Shown one piece after another: positions 6,848-15,709 of a stretch of DNA of 64,000 nucleotides. Position 1 is the first letter of the stretch. Every line of letters starts with the position of its first letter. Both the position numbers and the translations under genes were made by a program. The notes below the pieces were generated by a model that was not told the DNA's origin, did not search any database, and saw only the letters and a list, made by a program, of their open reading frames with translations. This DNA is from Pseudochelatococcus contaminans (GTDB lineage Bacteria; Pseudomonadota; Alphaproteobacteria; Rhizobiales; Beijerinckiaceae), in the NCBI RefSeq assembly GCF_014195635.1, contig NZ_JACICC010000003.1, positions 372,001 to 436,000 on the forward strand, written 5' to 3'.

Positions 6848-9800
6848 ATGGCGACTCTGGTGCTTCAGGTGGCGGGCGCTGCCGTCGGCGGGCTGATCGG
6901 CGGGCCTGCCGGGGCCATCGCCGGGCGGGCGCTCGGCGGTATCGCGGGGGCGATGATCGACACCTCGCTGCTGTCTTCCGGCAGCGGCGGGACGAAACAC
7001 ACCGAGGGGCCGCGCCTGGCCGACATGGACGGGTTGACCTCGACGGAAGGCGCGCCGGTGCCGCGCGTCTACGGACGGGCGCGGATCGGCGGGCAGCTCA
7101 TCTGGGCGACGCGGTTTCAGGAGGAAGCGACGCATGACGTGAGCCGCTCGCCAGCCAGCGGCGGCAAGGGCGCGATGCGCGGCAAGGCCAGCGTCACCAC
7201 AACCTACAGCTATTACGCCAATCTTGCCGTTGGGCTGTGCGAAGGGCCGATCGGGCAGGTGCGCCGCGTGTGGGCGGACGGCAAGGAGCTGGAGCCCGAA
7301 ATCGGCTATCGCGTCTACGGTGGCACGGAGGATCAGCCGCCGGACCCGCTCATCATCGCCAAGGAGGGGGCGGACAACGCGCCCGCCTATCGCGGCCTTG
7401 CCTATGTGGTGTTCGAGCGGCTGCCGCTGGCGGCGTTCGGCAACCGGGTGCCGCAGTTCTCGTTCGAGGTGGTGCGCCCGCTCGACGGGCTGGGCGGGCA
7501 GATCCGGGCGATCCAGATCATTCCGGGGGCGTCGGAGTTCGCCTATGAAACCGCCGCCGTGGTGCGGATCGTCGAGCCCGGTGTGTCGCGCATGGAGAAC
7601 ATGCACCAGCAGGGCGGCGTCGCGGATGTGGTGGCCTCGCTGGATGCGCTTGCGGTGGTGTGCCCCAATCTGGAGCGCGTCTCCATCGTCGCGAGCTGGT
7701 TCGGGGATGATCTGCGGGCCGGGAACTGCACCGTCGCGCCGCGCGTGGAGTACAACCTCAAGAATACCACCGGCAGCTTCTGGACAGTGGCCGGCTTGCG
7801 GCGTTGGCAGGTGAAGGAGGTCAGCCGCCTGAACGGTGCGCCCGCTTATGGCGGAACGCCTTCCGATGCGTCAGTCATTGCGCTGATCCGCGAGGCGAAG
7901 CGGCGCGGCTGGCAGGTGATGCTGTATCCGTTCGTGATGATGGACGTGCCGCCCGGCAATGCCCTGACCGATCCCTACACGGGCGGACGGGGCCAACCGC
8001 CGTATCCATGGCGCGGGCGCATTACCTGCGATCCCGCGCCGGACCGGGCCGGAACCGTGGATGGCACGGCGGCTGCCGCTGCGCAGGTGGCGCGGCTGTT
8101 CGGGCCGGCGAATGGCTGGGGGTTGCGGCGGCTGGTGCGCCACTACGCTGCCCTTGCGATGGAGGCGGGCGGGGTGGACGCGTTCGTCATCGGCTCCGAG
8201 ATGGTAGGGCTGACGCGCGTGCGCTCCGGGGCAGGGGTGTATCCGGCGGTGGCCGAATTGCAGGCGCTGGCCGGGGAGGTGCGCGCCATCGTCGGCGGCG
8301 GAATACGCATTACCTATGCCGCGGACTGGACGGAGTATGGCGCGCATGTGCGCGACGGCGGGGCAGAGGTGCGCTTCCCGCTGGACCCGTTGTGGGCCGA
8401 CCCGGCCATTGACGCCGTGGGCATCGACTTTTATCCGCCGCTGTCCGACTGGCGCGACGGCGACGGCCATGCCGACGCGCGGGAGGCGGCATCCGTTTAC
8501 GATCTCGATTATCTGACACGGCGCGTGACCGCCGGCGAGGGATACGACTGGTATTACCCGGATGCGGCGGCGCGTGTCGCCCAGGTGCGGGCGCCGATTG
8601 CGGATGGGGCATATGGCAAGCCGTGGATGTTCCGTCAGAAGGATCTCGCCGGGTGGTGGAGCCATCCGCACGTCGAACGGGCCGGGGGTGTCGAAGTGGG
8701 CGCGACGGCGTGGTCGCCGGGCTCGAAACACATCTGGCTGACGGAAATCGGCATCCCGGCGGTGGACCGGGGAACCAATGGCCCCAACGTGTTTCCGGAC
8801 CCCAAATCATCGGAATCGGCACGGCCGCCGTTCTCACGCGGCACGCGGGATGACCTCATCCAGACGCGTGGCTTGCAGGCGATCATCGGTGCTTACGGTT
8901 CCGGCGTTACCCCTGCCAATCCGATGTCGCCGCTCGACGGGCTGCCGATGGTGGACGCCAGCCGGCTTTACGTCTGGACTTGGGACGCACGGCCCTATCC
9001 GGCGTTTCCCGCGCTCACCGATGTCTGGCGCGACGGCGAGAACTGGGAAACGGGACACTGGCTGACCGGCCGGCTCGACGGGCTGACGTTGCAGGGGCTG
9101 GTGGAAATCGTACTCGCCGATTGGGAACTGGGCGGGGCGCAGGTGACGCTCGACGGGGAGCTTGACGGCTATGTCATCGACCGACCGATGTCGGCGCGGG
9201 CCGTGCTCGAACCGCTGGCGGCGGCCTTCGGCTTCCATGCTGTGGCAAGCGGCGGGCGGGTGCGGTTCCGGCATAACGCCGGGCCGCCGGTCGCGGCGCT
9301 GACGGAGGGGGAGATCGTGCCGGATCGCGACGGGGCGGGCATCGCCCTGCGGCGGGCGCAGGAGACGGATCTGCCTTGCGAGATCAGGCTGGGCTATACC
9401 GATGGCGACCGCGACTATCGCCGGTCGGCGGCGTTGTCGCGGCGGCTGGCGGTGGGAAGCCGCCGCACGGAAGGGCGCGACCTTGCTGCCGTGATGCGAC
9501 CGGGACTGGCGCAGCACCTGGCGGATATCGGTTTGCAGGCTGTCTGGGTGGGGCGCGAGACGGCGACGTTCGCCCTGTCGCCCCGCCACGCCGCGCTGGA
9601 GCCGGGAGATGTCATCGCCTTGCCGGTGGATGGCGGGACGCGGCCATTCCGGGTGTCGCGCATCGCAGACGGGGCTGTGCGGCAGGTGGAGGCTTTTGCC
9701 GTCGCCCCATCGCTGGAGCGGGGCGCGGTGCCGCATCTACCGCGGCACAGACCGTCCGTGCCGGCGCTGCCGGGGCCGCCTGACGTGACCGTGCTGGACC

Positions 9801-10708
9801 TGCCTGTCGCCACGGGATCGCCGCCGGTGTTGCAGGCGCTGGCGGTGTTCGCCGATCCGTGGCCATCGCGGGAGGCCATCTGGCGCTCCGGCGACGGGGC
9901 GGGCTTCGCGCTGCATGCGGTGGCGGAACTGCCGGCGATCACCGGAGAGACGCTGACCGATCTGGGGCCGGGGCCGCTGTGGCGGTTCGACGATGGCAAC
10001 AGTGTCGATGTGCGGCTGCGGGGCGGGCTGCTCGCCAGCATCGACGATGCAGCGCTGCTGGCTGGCGGCAATGTCATCGCCGTCGCCGGGTCGGACGGTC
10101 GCCACGAGGTGCTGGGCGCAGGCCGTGCGGAACTGGTGGCGGATGGCGTGGTGCGGTTGTCGCGCCTGCTGCGCGGGCTTGGCGGTTCCGAACCGGAGGC
10201 GGCGCGGCATGTCGCGGCAGGGGCGCGGGTCGTGGTGCTGGACAGCGCGCTGGTGCCGCTGACCACGGATGTCGCCGATATCGGCAGGCCGTGGCTCTAT
10301 CGTGTCGGCCCGGCGTCGAGCGACCATGCGGGGCCGATGGTGGTGAACCTCACCGCTGCCGCAACGGGCGAGGCGCTGAAGCCGTTCGCGCCGGTGCATC
10401 TGCGGGCGCGGCGAGTGCCGGAGGGCGTCGTGCTGTCGTTCATTCGGCGCACACGCGTCGGGGGCGACAACTGGGAGCTGGCGGACGTGCCGCTGTCGGA
10501 AGAGCGCGAGGCATATGAGATCGACATTCTCGCCGGAGGTGCGGTGCGGCGCACGCTCACCGGCGGGGCAGCGGCCATGCTCTATGAAGCGGCGGCGGAA
10601 CTGGCGGATTTCGGTGCGCCGCAGAGCCTGTTGACGATTTCGGTTTTCCAGATGAGCGCGGTTGTGGGGCGGGGCTCTGCCGCGACCGCGACATTGCAAG
10701 TGCGCTGA
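6848..10708 (+). CDS. GTA host-specificity / baseplate megatron protein with TIM-barrel-like domain (g15-like)
   Basis: The 1,286-residue protein starts at the ATG at 6848 behind AAGGGA. The Gly-rich N-terminus (AGAAVGGLIGGPAGAIAGRALGG) is typical. The middle contains the GTA TIM-barrel (glycoside-hydrolase-like) domain, seen in AVGIDFYPPLSDWRDGDGHAD and HIWLTEIGIPAVDRGTNGPNVF, followed by YVWTWDARPYPAFP. The C-terminal half matches the rcc01698-type tail domain with EPGDVIALPVDGGTRPFRVSRI. It forms the receptor-contacting tip and may degrade surface polysaccharide. Its last codons sit in a 17-bp perfect tandem duplication. Confidence 0.93.
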   Translation: MATLVLQVAGAAVGGLIGGPAGAIAGRALGGIAGAMIDTSLLSSGSGGTKHTEGPRLADMDGLTSTEGAPVPRVYGRARIGGQLIWATRFQEEATHDVSRSPASGGKGAMRGKASVTTTYSYYANLAVGLCEGPIGQVRRVWADGKELEPEIGYRVYGGTEDQPPDPLIIAKEGADNAPAYRGLAYVVFERLPLAAFGNRVPQFSFEVVRPLDGLGGQIRAIQIIPGASEFAYETAAVVRIVEPGVSRMENMHQQGGVADVVASLDALAVVCPNLERVSIVASWFGDDLRAGNCTVAPRVEYNLKNTTGSFWTVAGLRRWQVKEVSRLNGAPAYGGTPSDASVIALIREAKRRGWQVMLYPFVMMDVPPGNALTDPYTGGRGQPPYPWRGRITCDPAPDRAGTVDGTAAAAAQVARLFGPANGWGLRRLVRHYAALAMEAGGVDAFVIGSEMVGLTRVRSGAGVYPAVAELQALAGEVRAIVGGGIRITYAADWTEYGAHVRDGGAEVRFPLDPLWADPAIDAVGIDFYPPLSDWRDGDGHADAREAASVYDLDYLTRRVTAGEGYDWYYPDAAARVAQVRAPIADGAYGKPWMFRQKDLAGWWSHPHVERAGGVEVGATAWSPGSKHIWLTEIGIPAVDRGTNGPNVFPDPKSSESARPPFSRGTRDDLIQTRGLQAIIGAYGSGVTPANPMSPLDGLPMVDASRLYVWTWDARPYPAFPALTDVWRDGENWETGHWLTGRLDGLTLQGLVEIVLADWELGGAQVTLDGELDGYVIDRPMSARAVLEPLAAAFGFHAVASGGRVRFRHNAGPPVAALTEGEIVPDRDGAGIALRRAQETDLPCEIRLGYTDGDRDYRRSAALSRRLAVGSRRTEGRDLAAVMRPGLAQHLADIGLQAVWVGRETATFALSPRHAALEPGDVIALPVDGGTRPFRVSRIADGAVRQVEAFAVAPSLERGAVPHLPRHRPSVPALPGPPDVTVLDLPVATGSPPVLQALAVFADPWPSREAIWRSGDGAGFALHAVAELPAITGETLTDLGPGPLWRFDDGNSVDVRLRGGLLASIDDAALLAGGNVIAVAGSDGRHEVLGAGRAELVADGVVRLSRLLRGLGGSEPEAARHVAAGARVVVLDSALVPLTTDVADIGRPWLYRVGPASSDHAGPMVVNLTAAATGEALKPFAPVHLRARRVPEGVVLSFIRRTRVGGDNWELADVPLSEEREAYEIDILAGGAVRRTLTGGAAAMLYEAAAELADFGAPQSLLTISVFQMSAVVGRGSAATATLQVR

Positions 10709-10727
10709 AGTTGCAAGTGCGCTGAAG
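10694..10727 (+). repeat. 17-bp perfect tandem duplication at the megatron stop codon
   Basis: The unit TTGCAAGTGCGCTGAAG occurs twice in direct succession (10694-10710 and 10711-10727). The first copy contains the last codons and TGA of the megatron gene. The second copy is non-coding and leads into GAGCG before the next gene. This looks like a recent slippage duplication. Confidence 0.9.
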
Positions 10728-10751
10728 GAGCGCCCTGAAAGGACAATCATC

Positions 10752-11729
10752 ATGAGTGAGACGACGAAACTGCGCCTGCCGTTGCTGGCGGCGGCGCAGG
10801 CGCAGAAACACGTCACCCATAACGAGGCGCTGCAGAAGCTCGACGCGCTGCTGCATCTGGAGGTGCTTGACCGACATCTGGCCGCCCCACCCGCCAGTCC
10901 GGCGGACGGGGATCGCTACATCGTCGGCGCGGGGGCGAGCGGCGCGTGGGCTGGTGAGGACGGCCATGTCGCGGCGTGGCAGGACGGTGTGTGGCGTTTC
11001 TTCGAGCCGCAATCGGGCTGGCGTGCCTTCGTGCGCGATGAGGCGACGCTTTATGTGAAGGCGGAGGGCGGCTGGGTTGCCGTGGGCGGCGGCGGTGGTG
11101 GCGGGGCGTTGCAGCATGTCACGCTGCTGGGCATCGGCACCGAGGCGGATGCGCAAAACCCGTTCTCGGCGCGGATCGGCAAGGCGCTGTGGGCGGCGAC
11201 CGAAACATCGCAAGGCGGCACTGGCGATCTGCGCTACACGTTCAACAAGCAGGATGAGCCGAACGTTCTGTCGCTGCTGTTCCAGAGCGGCTGGACGGCG
11301 CGGGCGGAGGCCGGCCTGATCGGCGATGACGATTTCCGCATCAAGGTGTCTGCGGACGGTCTGGCGTGGCGGGATGCCATGCATGTCGATGCCACTTCCG
11401 GGGCCGTATCGTTTCCGCAAGGTGTCAGTCCCCGGCCGTGGGTGACGCTGGCGGACGCGCCCGTCATCGCCATCGACGCGGCTGCCGGTGACAGCTTCCG
11501 CGTCTCGGCAAGCGGGGCGCGCACGGTGGCGAGGCCGGACAATCTGGCGGACGGAGTGCGATTTTTGCTGCGCATCGTCAACACGGCGGCAGTCAGCCTG
11601 ACCCTCGATGCCGTCTTCGTACCGTGGTCCGGCACCGTGCCGGTGTTCCGCACTGCCGCCGGGGCCGCGAACACGATCGACTGCGTCTATGACGCGGCGG
11701 CGGGCAGCATTTTTTATGCATGGTACTGA
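10752..11729 (+). CDS. DUF2793 domain-containing tail-associated protein
   Basis: The 325-residue protein begins with the DUF2793 signature TTKLRLPLLAAAQAQKHVTHNEAL, then LDALLHLEVLDRHL and SPADGDRYIVGAGASGAW. DUF2793 proteins are regularly found just downstream of GTA/prophage baseplate genes in alphaproteobacteria and probably form fibre or head-spike parts. A Gly-rich linker (VGGGGGGGAL) separates this domain from a beta-rich C-terminal region ending FRTAAGAANTIDCVYDAAAGSIF. Confidence 0.85.
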   Translation: MSETTKLRLPLLAAAQAQKHVTHNEALQKLDALLHLEVLDRHLAAPPASPADGDRYIVGAGASGAWAGEDGHVAAWQDGVWRFFEPQSGWRAFVRDEATLYVKAEGGWVAVGGGGGGGALQHVTLLGIGTEADAQNPFSARIGKALWAATETSQGGTGDLRYTFNKQDEPNVLSLLFQSGWTARAEAGLIGDDDFRIKVSADGLAWRDAMHVDATSGAVSFPQGVSPRPWVTLADAPVIAIDAAAGDSFRVSASGARTVARPDNLADGVRFLLRIVNTAAVSLTLDAVFVPWSGTVPVFRTAAGAANTIDCVYDAAAGSIFYAWY

Positions 11730-11741
11730 TCCGGAGATGTC

Positions 11742-12179
11742 ATGAGCGATGAAACACACCATTGCGTGACACGGCCATCGTCATGTCACGATCCCTTGTC
11801 GCGCCAGGATCCATTGTCGCGCCACGATCTCTGCATCCGGCGCGGCGACAGCGCCGTCGTCACCTTGCGCTTCGGCACGCTGTCGCAAACGGGGGTGAAG
11901 GAGGTTCTCGACCTCTCCGGCAGTGACATCGTGCTGGAGATCGACTGGCCAGGTGGCCAACTGGAACGCCGTTCCGGTAACGGGTTGACGCTTGACGGGC
12001 CTGGCGGCGTCGTAACCTGGCGGGCAACCCCGGAGGAAACGCTGGCGCTGCCGGAAGGCAGAACCGCCACGTACTGGCTGATGCGCGACATGCCGGATGG
12101 CGAGCGGCGAACACTGCTCGCCGGGTATGTCATCGGTGAGGGATTTGTCAGCGAGACAGGAGGGCCGGCGCATGATTGA
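11742..12179 (+). CDS. Hypothetical tail-fibre-associated protein
   Basis: I do not recognise a named family for this 145-residue protein. The main part ([59 protein letters not shown]) looks like a small beta-rich module like those in phage baseplate/receptor-binding regions. The N-terminus contains the repeated hexapeptide [18 protein letters not shown], encoded by an 18-bp tandem repeat. The gene overlaps the collagen-like fibre gene by 8 bp, which suggests joint expression and function. Confidence 0.65.
   Translation: MSDETHHCVTRPSSCHDPLSRQDPLSRHDLCIRRGDSAVVTLRFGTLSQTGVKEVLDLSGSDIVLEIDWPGGQLERRSGNGLTLDGPGGVVTWRATPEETLALPEGRTATYWLMRDMPDGERRTLLAGYVIGEGFVSETGGPAHD
11787..11822 (+). repeat. 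18-bp tandem repeat inside a coding region
   Basis: Two 18-bp units (11787-11804 and 11805-11822) differ at two positions and encode HDPLSR and QDPLSR. A degenerate third unit follows. The repeat lengthens the N-terminus of the gene at 11742 without changing frame. Confidence 0.75.
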
Positions 12180-13821
12180 ACCGGAGAATGACGGCATCCT
12201 GACCGTAGAGGTGCTCATATCCGGGCCGCAGGGGCCGCGCGGGGAAGCTGGACCGGAAGGGCCGGCAGGGCCTGTTGGTCCACCCGGCCCACAAGGCAGT
12301 CAGGGCGAGCCGGGGCCACGCGGCGCGAGTTTCGATGTCGATGTGACCGGGCCATTGGCCACGCGCGATCTGTATGACGGGGAGGCTGCGGGGTTCGCGC
12401 TCCTCGCCAGCGATGCCGGCCAGCTTTATATCCGCGAAGGCGCTGCCGGATGGTCTGACGGGATATCCTTCGGCAAGGGCGATCCCGGTGCTCAGGGGCC
12501 GTCTGGCCCTGCGGGGGTGCAAGGCCCGCAAGGCGAGACCGGGCCGCAAGGGCCGAGGGGTGACGCGGGGCAAAGCTTCAGCGTCAACGTCGTCGGCGTG
12601 CTGGTGGATCGTCCTTTATATGATGGCGAGGCAGCCGGATTCGCCTTTCTCGCTTCCGATGTCGGCCAGCTTTACATCCGCGAAGGCGCTGCCGGGTGGT
12701 CTGACGGGATATCCTTCGGCAAGGGCGATCCCGGTGCCCAGGGGCCACCCGGTCCTGCGGGTTTGCAAGGCCCGCAAGGTGAGATCGGCCCGCAAGGTCC
12801 GAAGGGCGAGCCGGGTGTGCAGGGGCCTGCCGGGCCAACGGGGGCAACGGGGCCAAAAGGCGCAGCAGGGCCGCAAGGGCCAGTAGGCGCGGCGGGGCCA
12901 CAAGGGCCTAAAGGCGATGATGCCGCTATCACTTTCGCCACAGACGAGCAGACGAAAACCGGCACCGCGACTGCCTTGTCCACGCATCCGGCCGGCGTGG
13001 CATCTGCGGTGCAAGCCGGGTCGTGGATATACGCCGCCGCAAGCGGCAGCGCCAACGCTATCACGATCACGCTCTCACCCGCGCCGGCGACACTGGGGGC
13101 GGGAATGCGCGTCGCCTTCATGGCGGCGGTTGCGAATACCGGCACCGTTACCCTCAACGTCAATGGGCTTGGCGCGGTTTCGATGCGCGACAGCAACGGC
13201 AGCGTGCTGAGAGCCGGGGACATCGCGGCCGGGAATCTCTACCCTGCCGTTTATGACGGCACCTGGTGGCGGTTGATGTATCCGTTCCAGTCCACCGTTG
13301 ATCGTGCCGGCTTGCTGGAACTGGCGACCAATGCGGAAACCCAGAGCGGCACCGACAGTGTTCGCGCCATAACGCCAGCCGGTCTCGTATCGCGGACGGC
13401 GACGGAAGGGCGCACCGGCCTTGTAGAGCTGGCGACCGCCGCCGAGGTTGCGGCGCTGGCGGATACGGCGCGGGCCATTACGCCGGCCGGGCTTGCGTCG
13501 GTGTTCACAGCGTCGAAAGCTCTGGGCGGTTATCAGAAGCTGCCCGGCGGCCTCATCCTGCAATGGGGAACGTCAGTGGTGACGACGGGCGCCGCCGGCG
13601 AGGTCGCCGTTTATTATCCGGCAGCCTTCCCGACCGATACCCTGTCGGCTGTCGCATGGAACGGCTATGCGGCCTCCGGTGCGCTGAACATCAATAATTT
13701 CAGGGCCGGAGGCGAGTGGCCCAAACCGACCGGATTTGCGGTGCAGGTGTGGAGCATCCAGTCCTCAGCATGGCTGGCCAGCGCGACAGTTCGCATCGAC
13801 TGGCAAGCGGTGGGCCACTGA
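12172..13821 (+). CDS. Collagen-like tail fibre protein
   Basis: The 549-residue product has several Gly-X-Y blocks ([19 protein letters not shown] and similar) that should form collagen-like triple helices in a trimeric fibre. Between the blocks lies a module containing [21 protein letters not shown] and [13 protein letters not shown], present twice with an 82-residue period. The C-terminal half has phage tail fibre repeats ([19 protein letters not shown] and RAITPAGL) and ends in a gp53-like tip domain ([15 protein letters not shown]). The ATG at 12172 overlaps the preceding gene. It likely binds the recipient cell surface. Confidence 0.9.
   Translation: MIEPENDGILTVEVLISGPQGPRGEAGPEGPAGPVGPPGPQGSQGEPGPRGASFDVDVTGPLATRDLYDGEAAGFALLASDAGQLYIREGAAGWSDGISFGKGDPGAQGPSGPAGVQGPQGETGPQGPRGDAGQSFSVNVVGVLVDRPLYDGEAAGFAFLASDVGQLYIREGAAGWSDGISFGKGDPGAQGPPGPAGLQGPQGEIGPQGPKGEPGVQGPAGPTGATGPKGAAGPQGPVGAAGPQGPKGDDAAITFATDEQTKTGTATALSTHPAGVASAVQAGSWIYAAASGSANAITITLSPAPATLGAGMRVAFMAAVANTGTVTLNVNGLGAVSMRDSNGSVLRAGDIAAGNLYPAVYDGTWWRLMYPFQSTVDRAGLLELATNAETQSGTDSVRAITPAGLVSRTATEGRTGLVELATAAEVAALADTARAITPAGLASVFTASKALGGYQKLPGGLILQWGTSVVTTGAAGEVAVYYPAAFPTDTLSAVAWNGYAASGALNINNFRAGGEWPKPTGFAVQVWSIQSSAWLASATVRIDWQAVGH
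12373..12810 (+). repeat. 246-bp in-frame duplicated module in the collagen-like fibre gene
   Basis: The segment starting TATGACGGGGAGGC at 12373 recurs at 12619 as TATGATGGCGAGGC, an offset of 246 bp or 82 codons. Both copies encode [39 protein letters not shown]-type sequence followed by a collagen stretch. Differences are mostly at third codon positions, so both copies have been kept under protein-level constraint. Confidence 0.85.
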
Positions 13822-13832
13822 AGGAGATTGCG

Positions 13833-14066
13833 ATGAATGTTTACGCTCATGTCGTTGACGGCGCTCTGGCCGGTTTTTACGCCGCAGACATTCACAAGCC
13901 GCCGCTGCCTCTAAACGCTAAGGCCAAGGTTCTGGCTGCATGGCATGCCGACCCGCGGCCGCCCATGCCCGAGGGCGTGGTTGCCATTTCGGATGACGAT
14001 CATCGGCGCTGGGTGGCTGATCAGACTTTGATCCTCGATGGAGATCGGCTGATGCACGCGCCGTAA
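13833..14066 (+). CDS. Small hypothetical protein after the tail fibre
   Basis: The 77-residue protein (MNVYAHVVDGALAGFYAADIH...) has an AAGGAG ribosome site 6 nt before the ATG at 13833 and ends just before a terminator. Its place directly behind a tail fibre gene and its sequence style resemble small tail-fibre assembly or fibre-associated proteins, but no family can be named with certainty. It is the last gene before the tandem terminators. Confidence 0.65.
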   Translation: MNVYAHVVDGALAGFYAADIHKPPLPLNAKAKVLAAWHADPRPPMPEGVVAISDDDHRRWVADQTLILDGDRLMHAP

Positions 14067-14094
14067 CTCTGTACGCCGTAATTTGAAATAAGCG

Positions 14095-14119
14095 CCGCTG
14101 CCTGGTTCAGCGGTTTTTT
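14095..14119 (+). terminator. Rho-independent terminator 1 after the tail operon
   Basis: A 6-bp stem CCGCTG/CAGCGG (14095-14100 and 14108-14113) with a 7-nt loop is followed directly by six T residues. Confidence 0.85.
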
Positions 14120-14123
14120 GTTG

Positions 14124-14145
14124 CCCGGCTCAAACCGGGTTTTTT
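14124..14145 (+). terminator. Rho-independent terminator 2, in tandem with terminator 1
   Basis: A 5-bp stem CCCGG/CCGGG (14124-14128 and 14135-14139) with loop CTCAAA is followed by six T residues. It lies 5 bp after the first terminator and 35 bp before the lysozyme start, so lysozyme probably needs its own promoter or regulated read-through. Confidence 0.8.
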
Positions 14146-14179
14146 CGGATGCCCGTTTTTTCTTTGCCTGGGGATCATC

Positions 14180-14827
14180 ATGACACGGAAAATCACCGGC
14201 TACTGCCTTGAGAAGCTGAAGCAATGGGAGGGCTTGCGCCTCGCCGCGTATCAGGACAGCGGAGGGGTCTGGACTATCGGCTATGGCCACACAGGACGGG
14301 ATGTCTATCGAGGCAGGACGATTACAGCGGCGGAGGCCGAAAGTCTCCTCGTTGCTGACGTGGCACGCTTCGAACTTGCGGTCGACGGAGCCGTGAAAGT
14401 GCCGCTCTCCGACAACCAGTTCGGCGCGCTGGTGTCGCTGGCGTTCAATATCGGGGCAGGGGCTTTCGTGCGTTCTACACTGGTGAAAAAGCTCAATGCG
14501 GGCGACTACGATGCGGTGCCCGCGCAACTGGCGCGCTGGGTGCACGCCGGCGGAAAACGAGTGCAGGGGCTGGTTAACCGCCGGGCGGCGGAAGCTGGTC
14601 TGTGGGCGACGAATGCTTTCGTCGCATCGGCGCCGGTCCCGGCCTCGCTACCGGCAGCGCCCGTGATTACGGGGGAGTCGGCTGCTGTCACCGCCGGTTT
14701 GCTGTCCGCAATCGCCGCTGCTGCCAGTGAGCCGGGGCCATTGCAGTGGATGTTCGGCGCCCTGCTTGTCTTGTCCTACGGTGCGAGCGCGCTGCTGTGG
14801 GTGAAAGCGCGATTCGACACGCAATAG
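14180..14827 (+). CDS. GH24 phage-type lysozyme with C-terminal membrane segment
   Basis: The T4-lysozyme-like catalytic triad is present with exact spacing: Glu17 (QWEG), Asp26 (QDSGG) and Thr32 (WTIGYGHT). The domain ends near residue 145 (RVQGLVNRRAAEAGLW). The C-terminus adds an Ala-rich hydrophobic region and a transmembrane segment (WMFGALLVLSYGASALLWV), so the enzyme may be membrane-tethered. It would cleave peptidoglycan to release particles. GGGGATCATC precedes the ATG at 14180. It is separated from the tail genes by two terminators. Confidence 0.9.
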   Translation: MTRKITGYCLEKLKQWEGLRLAAYQDSGGVWTIGYGHTGRDVYRGRTITAAEAESLLVADVARFELAVDGAVKVPLSDNQFGALVSLAFNIGAGAFVRSTLVKKLNAGDYDAVPAQLARWVHAGGKRVQGLVNRRAAEAGLWATNAFVASAPVPASLPAAPVITGESAAVTAGLLSAIAAAASEPGPLQWMFGALLVLSYGASALLWVKARFDTQ

Positions 14828-14976
14828 AGCCGTTGCGGTAAAGTCATGATATGCGGGGGCGCTCTTGACGTGGCGATAATCTTCAATATCCCGGGTGTCG
14901 TTGATTGTCGCCCCCGTATCACCATATTGGCGCGGCAGATGGTGCCACAGACAGATATGCCGGGTGAGTCAGGTTC

Positions 14977-15405
14977 ATGCAGCCGTCCCTTGAGGAAATA
15001 CTCGATAATTTCGCCTTTCTCGACGACTGGGACGACAGGTATCGCTACCTGATCGAACTGGGCCGAATGCTGGAACCGCTGCCGGAAGATGCGCATACCG
15101 ACCGCAACAAGGTCCACGGCTGCGCCAGTCAGGTTTGGCTCGACGCGAAAGTCGAGAACGAGCCTGAGGGCGCGCCGCGGCTGATCTTTCGCGGTGACAG
15201 CGATGCCCATATCGTGCGCGGGCTTATCGCGCTTGCATTCGCGATCTATTCCGGCCGCCCAGCGAGGGATATTCTCCAGACCGATGCCTTGCCCATCTTC
15301 GATCGCCTCGGCCTTGGCGCGCACCTGACGCCGCAACGCTCCAACGGACTGCGATCCATGGTGGACCGGATCAAGGCGGATGCGCGTGTAGCGGCAGCGG
15401 GCTGA
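14977..15405 (+). CDS. sufE: SufE family sulfur acceptor
   Basis: The 142-residue protein matches SufE/CsdE: LEEILDNFAFLDDWDDRYRYLIELGRMLEPLPED followed by NKVHGCASQVWL with the sulfur-accepting Cys49. SufE takes persulfide sulfur from the cysteine desulfurase SufS for Fe-S cluster assembly in the cytoplasm. It stands alone here, between the phage cluster and a tRNA gene, and no suf operon partner is seen. The start ATG 14977 fits the usual N-terminus. Confidence 0.92.
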   Translation: MQPSLEEILDNFAFLDDWDDRYRYLIELGRMLEPLPEDAHTDRNKVHGCASQVWLDAKVENEPEGAPRLIFRGDSDAHIVRGLIALAFAIYSGRPARDILQTDALPIFDRLGLGAHLTPQRSNGLRSMVDRIKADARVAAAG

Positions 15406-15544
15406 AACGGAGGCCGCGCTATCTTTCGCCCACCCGACGGTGTGAAATTATCCACAGGGTTCGGGTATGCGGCAAAAGATTTCACCAAGCCCCGTTGACA
15501 GTCCGAGAGCGGTTTCGTAGATAGACATCCTCGCTTGACGGCGA

Positions 15545-15629
15545 GCCCAGGTGGCGGAATTGGTAGACGCGCTGGTTTCAGGTACCAGTGACGCAAGTCG
15601 TGGAGGTTCGAGTCCTCTCTTGGGCACCA
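15545..15629 (+). tRNA. tRNA-Leu (anticodon CAG)
   Basis: A complete class II tRNA can be folded. The acceptor stem is GCCCAGG/CTTGGGC (with one G-T pair), the anticodon stem is CTGGT/ACCAG around loop TTCAGGT (anticodon CAG), a long variable arm is present, and the T-arm is GGAGG TTCGAGT CCTCT. The CCA end is encoded (15627-15629). It lies about 700 bp from the end of the phage cluster. Confidence 0.93.
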
Positions 15630-15662
15630 TTCATCCTGATTATCCCTAAGGGGAGGATGAAT
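15629..15662 (+). terminator. Hairpin directly downstream of tRNA-Leu
   Basis: A perfect 9-bp inverted repeat ATTCATCCT/AGGATGAAT (15629-15637 and 15654-15662) encloses a small CCC-TAA-GGG stem. There is no T-run, so it may be a processing or termination hairpin rather than a classical intrinsic terminator. Confidence 0.5.
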
Positions 15663-15709
15663 GACAAAGCAAAGCCATACGGCATCATCCTAAAAATCAG
15701 ATAGTGCGA

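Noticed and set aside
12229-12912. Collagen-like repeats as a sign of a secreted host adhesin
   Set aside because: The downstream phage tail-fibre repeats, the gp53-like tip and the position behind the baseplate genes make a tail fibre the better reading.
14180-15629. tRNA-Leu as the attachment site of the phage-type cluster
   Set aside because: The chromosomal gene sufE lies between the cluster and the tRNA, and I see no repeated tRNA 3' end near the cluster.
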